Positions 43,436 through 48,883 of a stretch of 48,883 bases of DNA are shown one piece after another. How positions within the stretch are numbered: position 1 is the first letter of the stretch; every line of letters starts with the position of its first letter. The notes under the pieces were generated by a model. That model was not told the DNA's origin and made no database searches. It saw only the letters and a program-made list of their open reading frames with translations. This DNA is from Acidisphaera sp. S103 (GTDB lineage Bacteria; Pseudomonadota; Alphaproteobacteria; Acetobacterales; Acetobacteraceae). The stretch is taken from assembly GCF_009765975.1 (NCBI RefSeq), contig NZ_LMUJ01000051.1, positions 269,887 to 318,769 on the forward strand, written 5' to 3'. The translations under genes were made by a program, and so were the position numbers.

Positions 43436-43778
43436 TTACCGAGGGAGATAGCTGAACTCGCCCGTTTTTAAGGCTAACCATGCTTCGCGAATAACTTCCG
43501 GGAGACCGGAACAAAACATAAATTTCGGATTGAAACTGTGCAGTTATTTCGGTCTCCGTGAGCCGGAGCGGGTAATCAGCTGCGGAAGCTGTCGGCGCCA
43601 GCTTTGGGCAAACGATTCTGGCTAGGATTGACGCCCGACGCGACGAGTGGCAACTTGTCGTATCGATCCGACCTCTTAACGTCCAAACGAACATGCCATC
43701 CAGGGCTCCCTACGGGACCGTCATACGCCCGGCTTTCCCACCTCGTGCGGCTCGGTTGACCAGCTCGCGGCGGCAACA
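43436..43778. promoter_or_regulatory. Leader region of the mini-island with inverted repeat
   Basis: No gene is supported in these 343 bases. GGAGACCGGAACAAAAC at 43501 and its near-inverse GTTATTTCGGTCTCC ending at 43557 form an inverted repeat about 26 bases apart. This may be an operator, a fold in the transcript, or a recombinase arm site. The promoter of the two island genes should lie here. Confidence 0.4.
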
Positions 43779-44300
43779 ATGACCGTTCCTGGCCAACCAA
43801 AGCGCGCGTTTCAGCCGCTCCTCCCCCCTGGACGTCACTACATGACGATGGCTGCGCTCGAGGAACTGACGGTCAAGCGCTTCCCTGCGTCGATCGTCCG
43901 CCCTGCCATCTTCTCCGAGTTCCGGCGTCTAGTGACCGATCTCATCACTACTGGCATCGTGGGCGAGATTTGGACGGACGGCAGCTTTCTGACCGAAAAA
44001 GCCGAACCGGAGGTAGACGATATGGACCTATCCGTTCGAGTGACAGTGGAGCATTTCGAGACCCACCCGCTTCCGGTCAGACAAAGGCTATTGTACGCTC
44101 TGGGAGGCGGAAAGCGATACAGTCCGGTTTTAGATACCTATATCACGGTGATATTCCCCAAAGGCGACCCACGGGTCCATGGGGGAACCGACGATTATTG
44201 GGCCGAAAAGTGGCTGATGGGATGGGATGACAAGCTGAAAGGCTTCGCCGTGATTCTGCTTGGAGAAACCGACCTGGGATTCCAGCTCCATGCTCGTTGA
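43779..44300 (+). CDS. Nucleotidyltransferase-like protein (DUF6932-like) of the mini-island
   Basis: The 173-residue protein has a LLPPGRH start, a helix with FRRLVTDLI, and then IWTDGSFLT...EPEVDDMDLSV. This is the nucleotidyltransferase-fold signature: a Gly-Ser pair followed by a D-x-D (DMD), as in small MNT-type and DUF6932-like proteins. A third acidic residue may be the Asp in LDTYITVIF. It would transfer a nucleotide to a protein or RNA, or bind one; the target is unknown. The start at 43779 keeps the conserved LPPG segment; an ATG at 43842 would lose it. Its stop overlaps the next gene by 11 bases. Similar enzymes act as toxins or antitoxins in two-gene modules. Confidence 0.8.
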   Translation: MTVPGQPKRAFQPLLPPGRHYMTMAALEELTVKRFPASIVRPAIFSEFRRLVTDLITTGIVGEIWTDGSFLTEKAEPEVDDMDLSVRVTVEHFETHPLPVRQRLLYALGGGKRYSPVLDTYITVIFPKGDPRVHGGTDDYWAEKWLMGWDDKLKGFAVILLGETDLGFQLHAR

Positions 44301-45210
44301 CCGCATCCGGCGCGTCTACGAGGAGATAACTAAGGTCGAGCGTGTTGCTGCCCAATTCCCCGATGACATCTACATTCAAGCCAATCTCAATTCGCTACGC
44401 TACGACGCCCAGGAACTTGAGCACGAGTGGGCAGAAGAAACTCGACTGGCGCAGAAAGAGGTCTGCCGGTATCGCATGATACCGTCATATATCGGTCAAT
44501 ACTCAATCCGGGCAGTGACTCAGTCGCTGCTGGATTTTCAGGAGCTCTTTTCGCAGATCTACGATGCCATCAAAAATGGGGCTAAAAAGCAGGCGCGTTT
44601 AGCCGCCGAGATGGTGGAGCAGACCAAGTTCAACTTGGCGTTCACCTACCCTGGTTCGCTGGGCGTCGCCATGTCGGTCGACAGCACGCCGGATCTATTC
44701 AATGGTCCATTCGACGAAGCGATCGATGCCGTGATGCAAGTCGTAGATGCCCAAGATGAGCACGATGTTCGCGATATGGCCAAGGCGCTCGGTGAAGCGG
44801 TGGTGAAGCGAGCGTATGACTGGGCTCGCATCAACTCCTATGCCAACTACGCTGTGGACCTGGACTGGACCACGCTGAAAGGCACTCGCAAAGGCGGAAT
44901 GATAGATGTGACTGCATTCAGTCGGCTCGTCAGCGTCATCGACCACACCTCCGATTCCATCATCAAACCTATCAAGGTTCGCGGCGTCCTTGTGGGCTTA
45001 GATTCAAGGACGAAGCGCTTCCGTTTCGTAGACCCGGACGGAGACGATTATGCAGGGCCGCTGTCCGAGATATTCCCAGCTGGCGCAGTTTGGCAGGTGA
45101 ATGAAACATACATCGCGGACATCGAGGTAGAGGAAACAGTGGAGTACGCTACCGACGCCACAAGACACATCAACCGGCTGAAACATCTTGAACCTGCGCC
45201 CAAGAGCTGA
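44290..45210 (+). CDS. Unknown partner protein of the mini-island
   Basis: I do not recognise this 306-residue protein. The first 130 residues look helical, with a coiled-coil-like start (IRRVYEEITKVERVAAQ) and ELFSQIYDAIKNGAKKQARLAAEM. The middle is mixed and includes a VDAQDEHDVRDMAKALGEAVVKRAYDWARIN helix. The last 100 residues are beta-rich (VRGVLVGLDSRTKRFRFVDPDGDDYAG), which could be a small barrel. No membrane segment is seen. The ATG at 44290 lies in the last codons of the nucleotidyltransferase-like gene (11-base overlap), so the two are translated together; a TTG at 44260 is less likely. A role as immunity partner, target adaptor or sensor of the first protein is inferred. Confidence 0.75.
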   Translation: MLVDRIRRVYEEITKVERVAAQFPDDIYIQANLNSLRYDAQELEHEWAEETRLAQKEVCRYRMIPSYIGQYSIRAVTQSLLDFQELFSQIYDAIKNGAKKQARLAAEMVEQTKFNLAFTYPGSLGVAMSVDSTPDLFNGPFDEAIDAVMQVVDAQDEHDVRDMAKALGEAVVKRAYDWARINSYANYAVDLDWTTLKGTRKGGMIDVTAFSRLVSVIDHTSDSIIKPIKVRGVLVGLDSRTKRFRFVDPDGDDYAGPLSEIFPAGAVWQVNETYIADIEVEETVEYATDATRHINRLKHLEPAPKS

Positions 45211-45302
45211 CGGCCACTCCCGCAGCTGCGTCCGACGTTTCCGGGCAATTGGAACCCATCCCTGTTGGCCGCCCGAAACACGCCGAAAGCGCTTAAAAAG
45301 AC

Positions 45303-45377
45303 TGGTGCTGCCGGAGGGGATTGAACTCTCGACCTCCCCCTTACCAAGGGGGTGCTCTACCACTGAGCTACGGCAGC
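45303..45377 (-). tRNA. tRNA-Thr (GGT anticodon)
   Basis: A 75-nt tRNA with encoded CCA. The acceptor stem pairs GCTGCCG with CGGCAGC; the anticodon stem CCCCC/GGGGG holds the loop TTGGTAA, giving GGT; the T loop is GTTCAATCC. It reads threonine ACC/ACT. The 3' half is repeated at 43392-43435, at the other end of the mini-island. Confidence 0.96.
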
Positions 45378-45434
45378 GCCGGGTAATCGGCGGGGCCGCT
45401 TCCTACCCCGTTGATCCCCCCCGCGCAAGTGCGT

Positions 45435-46301
45435 TTAGTTCTGCATTCCCCACTTCCGCACCGTCCGGATCTCGATCGTCCGGAACACCACATTTTCCAC
45501 CAGCAGCCCGATCATGATGATGGTCAGCAGCCCGGCGAACACCTGCGGGATATCCAGTTCATTCTTGCTCTCGAAGATATACCAGCCCAGCCCGCCCTTG
45601 CCGGACGCCACGCCGAACACCAGCTCCGCCGCGATCAGGGTCCGCCAGGCGAATGCCCAGCCGATCTTCAACCCCGCCAGGATCGACGGAAACGCCGCCG
45701 GGATCAGGATCTTGAACACCAGCTTCAGCCCGGACAGCCCGTAGTTCCGACCCACCATCCGCAGCGTCTGCGACACCCCGCGGAACCCCGCATGGGTGTT
45801 CAACGCCACCGCCCACAGCACCGAGTGCACCAGCACGAACACCAAGCTTCCCACACCCAGCCCGAACCAGATCAGCGCCAGCGGCAGCAGGGCGATCGCC
45901 GGCAGCGGATTGAACATCGCCGTCATCGTTTCCAGGAAATCCGTCCCGATCCGGGTCGTGATCGCCAGCACCGTCAGGATGAACGCCAGCACCAACCCGG
46001 TGCTGAACCCGATCGCCAGCACCTGCAGCGACGCCCAGGCGCGCGACGGCAGCACGCCGGAGGCCATGTCCTGCCACCACGCGGTAATCGTCGCCGAAAA
46101 CGTCGGCACCAGCAGCTCGTTGTCCAGATACCGAGCGTAGGCTTCCCACGCCACCAGCAGCAGCACGATCAGGAACGCCTTGCGCAGCCACACCTGGTTG
46201 TACAGCCGCTCGAACACCGTCAGGTTTTTCTGGATGACCCCGAAATCCTGCGCGCCGCGCGGGGTCTGCACGATCTCTGGCCGCAGCGCGATGTCAGACA
46301 T
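45435..46301 (-). CDS. ABC transporter permease (taurine/nitrate/sulfonate type)
   Basis: The 288-residue permease has six or seven hydrophobic segments and the SsuC/TauC pattern: a LVAWEAYARYLD first helix, NPLPAIALLPLALIWFGLG, and an EAA-like loop (GLSGLKLVFKILIPAAFPSILAGLKIG). It would form a homodimeric channel for a small anion or organic compound. The start codon lies in the last bases of the ATPase gene (8-base overlap). No matching periplasmic binding protein is present in the window, so the receptor gene lies elsewhere or was lost. Its stop is 57 bases from tRNA-Thr on the same strand. Confidence 0.93.
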   Translation of the reverse strand: MSDIALRPEIVQTPRGAQDFGVIQKNLTVFERLYNQVWLRKAFLIVLLLVAWEAYARYLDNELLVPTFSATITAWWQDMASGVLPSRAWASLQVLAIGFSTGLVLAFILTVLAITTRIGTDFLETMTAMFNPLPAIALLPLALIWFGLGVGSLVFVLVHSVLWAVALNTHAGFRGVSQTLRMVGRNYGLSGLKLVFKILIPAAFPSILAGLKIGWAFAWRTLIAAELVFGVASGKGGLGWYIFESKNELDIPQVFAGLLTIIMIGLLVENVVFRTIEIRTVRKWGMQN

Positions 46302-47085
46302 GCTCTTCCTCCTCCACCCGGTCGGCGAACAGCATGTCGTGGATGCGCGCCTCCAGCGCCGCGGCCACCGCCGGATCTGCGCCGGGCACCACACTGTTCA
46401 GCTCCGCCTTCACCTGCCCGGGATGCGGCGACAGCAGCAGGATCCGGTTGCCGATCTTCACTGCCTCGGGGATCGAATGCGTCACGAACAGCACGGTGAA
46501 TTTCGTTTCCTCCCACAGCATCAGCAACTCATCCTGCATCCGCTGCCGGGTCAGCGCGTCGAGCGCGGCGAACGGTTCATCCATCAGCAGGATGTCCGGC
46601 TCCATCGCCATGCCGCGGGCGATGGCCACCCGCTGCTTCATCCCGCCGGACAGCGTGTGCGGATAGGCATCCGCGAACCGCGTCAGATGCACCTTCTCGA
46701 TATACTGCATCGCCTTGTCGTCGGCCGCCTTGCCACGCAGCTTCCCCGAGGTGGTCAGCGCGAACACCACGTTCTGGCGAACGGTCTTCCACGGCAGCAA
46801 TTGGTCGAATTCCTGGAACACCATCATCCGGTCCGGCCCCGGCCTGACGATGCGCTGCCCCTTCAGGTGAATTTCACCCTCCGTGGGCGCCATATACCCG
46901 CCCACAGCCTTCAGCAGTGTGGATTTCCCGCAACCCGACGGCCCCAACAGGATGAACCGGTCGGAGCGCTGGACAGAAAAATCCACCCGATACGTCGCCG
47001 TGACCAGGTGATCCCGCGTTTTGTATTGCAGCGTGACACCGCGCACATCCAGCAGCGGCGCCGGCCCGTTCATCGTGTCCAGCAT
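46294..47085 (-). CDS. ABC transporter ATP-binding protein (SsuB/TauB type)
   Basis: The 263-residue ATPase carries Walker A GPSGCGKST (about 48-56), a Q loop FQEFDQLLPW typical for the nitrate/taurine group, signature LSGGMKQR, Walker B ILLMDEPFAALDA and the H loop FVTHSIPEA. It energises the permease encoded next, with an 8-base overlap. The start at 47085 is preceded by AAGG/GGGACAGG; longer frames start upstream without support. The gene is divergent from the aldolase at 47188, with about 100 bases between for both promoters. Confidence 0.94.
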   Translation of the reverse strand: MLDTMNGPAPLLDVRGVTLQYKTRDHLVTATYRVDFSVQRSDRFILLGPSGCGKSTLLKAVGGYMAPTEGEIHLKGQRIVRPGPDRMMVFQEFDQLLPWKTVRQNVVFALTTSGKLRGKAADDKAMQYIEKVHLTRFADAYPHTLSGGMKQRVAIARGMAMEPDILLMDEPFAALDALTRQRMQDELLMLWEETKFTVLFVTHSIPEAVKIGNRILLLSPHPGQVKAELNSVVPGADPAVAAALEARIHDMLFADRVEEEEHV

Positions 47086-47187
47086 CCTGTCCCTTGGTGA
47101 CCGTCGTTTTCCCTCGCCGGCACCATACAGGCTTGCACGCCGCCCGTCTTGTCCCCACCCTGACCCCATCATTTAGGGGAAACAGAC

Positions 47188-47988
47188 ATGTCCGAAATCC
47201 GCAGCATCCTTCGCAACCACATGAAGGAAAAACTGGCCCGCAATGAGGTCGTGGCGTCGATGACCGTGCGCTTCGCTCGCTCCATCGAGATCGCCCAAAT
47301 CGCCAAGACCGCCGGTTTCGACACGCTGTATGTCGATCTGGAGCACAACACGCTGTCGATCGACACGTGCTGCCAGATCTGCATCAGCGCCCAGCAGATC
47401 GGCATCACGCCGCTGGTCCGCGTGCCGGCGAACACCCCCGAATACATCTGCCGCGTGCTGGACGGCGGCGCGATGGGCGTCATCACCCCGCATGTCCGCT
47501 CCGCCGCCGAGGCGCGCGAGATGGTCGAACTGGTGAAATTCCCGCCGCTGGGCCACCGTTCCGCCGGCGGCGCCTTGTCCCAATACCAATACCGCAGCTT
47601 CCCCATGGCCGAGACCAACGCCGCGATGAACGACGCCACTTCCTTGGTCGTCATGATGGAAACCGTCGCCGCCCTGGAAAACGTCGAGGAAATCATCGCC
47701 ACCGAGGGCGTCGACATGCTGCTCGTGGGCAGCAACGACCTATGCGGTGAGATGGGGATCACCGGCCAATACGACCATCCCCGCCTGAAGGAGGCCTTCG
47801 CCCGCTGCATCGCCGCCGCAAACAAAGTCGGCAAACACGTCGGCGTCGGCGGCGTGGCCTCCCGAGACGACCTGATGACCCAGTTCGTGCAGATGGGCGC
47901 CCGCTACGTCTCCACCGGCACCGACCTGGCCTTCCTGATCGCCGCCAGTGCGCAACGGGCGAAATTTGTCCGCGATATCAAGGTGTAG
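47188..47988 (+). CDS. HpcH/HpaI-family aldolase
   Basis: The 266-residue protein is a class II aldolase of the HpcH/HpaI/citrate-lyase-beta group: GFDTLYVDLEHNTLS with metal-side Glu and His, TPLVRVP with the Arg, DGGAMGVITPHV, MMETVAALENVEEI with the second Glu, and MLLVGSNDL. It should split or form 2-keto-3-deoxy or 2-keto-4-hydroxy acids with pyruvate and a divalent metal. The length is normal. AGGGGAA precedes the ATG. It could take up the product of the sugar-acid dehydratase at 38302, but it stands in a different operon. A REP-like cluster follows its stop. Confidence 0.93.
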   Translation: MSEIRSILRNHMKEKLARNEVVASMTVRFARSIEIAQIAKTAGFDTLYVDLEHNTLSIDTCCQICISAQQIGITPLVRVPANTPEYICRVLDGGAMGVITPHVRSAAEAREMVELVKFPPLGHRSAGGALSQYQYRSFPMAETNAAMNDATSLVVMMETVAALENVEEIIATEGVDMLLVGSNDLCGEMGITGQYDHPRLKEAFARCIAAANKVGKHVGVGGVASRDDLMTQFVQMGARYVSTGTDLAFLIAASAQRAKFVRDIKV

Positions 47989-48000
47989 CGTTTTTTTCCC

Positions 48001-48160
48001 GTCATGGCCGGGCGTGTCCCGGCCATCCTCGCACCGGCCGATGAAGCGCAGATGGCCGGCACAGGGCCGGCCATGACGGATGGGTCGCAGCCAATCCACC
48101 CCCCTCTCACCGCCCGCCACATCGTCCTGGGTGCCGGCCATGACGGGGCAGGCCGCTCGG
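48001..48160. repeat. Cluster of REP-like palindromes
   Basis: ATGGCCGGG/CCCGGCCAT with loop CGTGT lies at 48004-48026, and ATGGCCGGC/GCCGGCCAT with loop ACAGG at 48052-48074. A third, half-kept arm (GCCGGCCATGACGGGG) stands near 48136. All are preceded or followed by GTCA/TGAC. They lie between convergent genes and may stop transcription from both. Confidence 0.75.
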
Positions 48161-48192
48161 GGAGGGCCGCAGCCGATCCAACCGGACACCCC

Positions 48193-48883
48193 TCACCGCT
48201 TATCGAACCGAAACAACCGCACGCACCGCTCGATCAACCCATCGATCGACCCGAACACCGTCGCCCCCGCCGCGGTCAGCCGCCGCGTCTTCGAGTCCAG
48301 CGTCCCAGTCTCCCCATGCACCATCGCACCAGCGTGCCCCATGGATACGCCCTCCTTCGCCTCCCGCCCCGCGATCAGCGCCAGCAACGGCTTCCGAGCC
48401 CCCAAACGAGCATACGCCTCGGCACACTCCTCCTCCTCGACACCGCCGACCTCACCCACCAGCACGATCCCTTTCGTGCGAGGATCGTCAAAAAACACCG
48501 GCAGCATGTCAGCGAAACGAACCCCCTTCACCGGGTCGCCGCCCACACCCACCCAGATGCTCTGCCCCAGCCCCTCGCGCGCCAGCCGATACCCAACCTC
48601 GTACGATAACGTTCCGCTCTTGGACATAATCCCGATCGGCCCGGGATTCAGGCAGACATCAGGCAGGAACCCCAACTTGCATTCCCCCGGCACCGCCAGC
48701 CCCGGCGTCGACGCCCCCACCCAAACCGCCCCAGCCCGCCGCACAGCCCGCCCGATCCTGATCGCATCGTGCATCGGAACGCCCTCAGCGACCGTAACGA
48801 TCAGCTTGATCCCCGCCGCCAGCGCCTCCTGCACCGCGGCCAAGGTCTCCATCGGCGGTGCCATCGCCACCCACGCAACCGCC
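48193..48883 (-). CDS. Succinyl-CoA-synthetase alpha-like protein (partial)
   Basis: The frame runs off the right edge; 229 codons with the C-terminus are present, while the N-terminal CoA-binding Rossmann part is mostly outside. Visible parts match the ligase-CoA fold: GPIGIMSKSGTLSYEVGYRL, the GQSIWVGVGGDPVKG loop, FFDDPRTKGIVLVGEVGG, and SMGHAGAMV with the His that is phosphorylated. It is the alpha subunit of succinate-CoA ligase or of a related enzyme such as malate-CoA ligase. Several replacements compared with SucD and the gene's distance from a beta subunit in this window leave the substrate open. An ATG at 48870 is inside the domain and is not the true start. Confidence 0.88.
   Translation of the reverse strand, partial: AVAWVAMAPPMETLAAVQEALAAGIKLIVTVAEGVPMHDAIRIGRAVRRAGAVWVGASTPGLAVPGECKLGFLPDVCLNPGPIGIMSKSGTLSYEVGYRLAREGLGQSIWVGVGGDPVKGVRFADMLPVFFDDPRTKGIVLVGEVGGVEEEECAEAYARLGARKPLLALIAGREAKEGVSMGHAGAMVHGETGTLDSKTRRLTAAGATVFGSIDGLIERCVRLFRFDKR

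Larger units (their letters stand above)
43392..45346. mobile_element. Two-gene mini-island integrated in tRNA-Thr
   Basis: Two exact 44-bp direct repeats, one of which is the 3' half of an intact tRNA-Thr gene, bound about 1.9 kb. This is the layout left by tyrosine-recombinase integration at a tRNA 3' end. Only two genes are inside (43779-44300 and 44290-45210), and no integrase is seen, so it is either a remnant or is moved by an enzyme supplied elsewhere. The base composition is lower in G+C than the genes around it. Confidence 0.85.

Overview
The window is G+C-rich DNA from an alphaproteobacterium, most likely of the Acetobacteraceae or Rhodospirillales. The grounds are the gene content: a thrB-rnhA pair, an NDUFS4-like complex I subunit, a CarD regulator divergent from groEL with a CIRCE operator, FixJ-type regulators, and GGCCGGG palindromes between genes. 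No rRNA gene or species marker is present, so the genus is not fixed. Two tRNA genes are seen: Pro(TGG) at 23233-23309 and Thr(GGT) at 45303-45377 (minus strand).

Left part (1-9 kb): a translationally coupled pair, a small Cys-rich protein and a metallophosphoesterase, is followed by a carbohydrate ABC transporter on the minus strand. The transporter has two MalF/MalG-type permeases and two closely related Tat-exported binding proteins, with an A+T-richer four-helix membrane protein between the binding proteins. A DUF72 gene ends this operon. Its likely ATPase (UgpC/MalK type) lies 12 kb away at 20488-21549.

Accessory block (about 8.9-20.4 kb): this lies between the transporter genes and the ATPase. 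It holds two copies of an M15-peptidase-like gene with shared flanks, a PAS/GAF histidine kinase with two response regulators, a divergent winged-helix/STAND regulator cut short at its C-terminus, a 114-bp remnant of the ugpC 3' end, a NACHT NTPase with a C-terminal membrane domain, and a decayed IS5-family element. The repeats suggest duplication followed by replacement, and the NACHT gene ends inside one repeat.

Core stretch (21.6-34.3 kb): KirBac-type K+ channel, DUF192 protein, tRNA-Pro, complex I subunit, homoserine kinase, RNase HI, a YXWGXW-like protein, MmgE/PrpD protein, VOC protein, small conserved proteins, CarD, a solitary groEL under CIRCE, transglutaminase-like protein, further small proteins and an AIM24-type protein.

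Catabolic and transport part (34.4-48.9 kb): an MFS transporter convergent with a LysR regulator; an operon of MFS transporter, IlvD/Edd dehydratase and RraA-like protein that suggests sugar-acid use; a ClC channel divergent from a MarR regulator; a 1.9-kb mini-island in tRNA-Thr; a taurine/nitrate-type ABC permease and ATPase; an HpcH/HpaI aldolase; and a partial succinyl-CoA-synthetase-alpha-like gene at the right edge.

The best candidates for an undescribed system are the two-gene mini-island at 43392-45346 (nucleotidyltransferase-like protein plus unknown partner, flanked by 44-bp tRNA repeats) and the NACHT-membrane protein at 16532-19150. No function has been shown for either; the readings rest on motifs and context.
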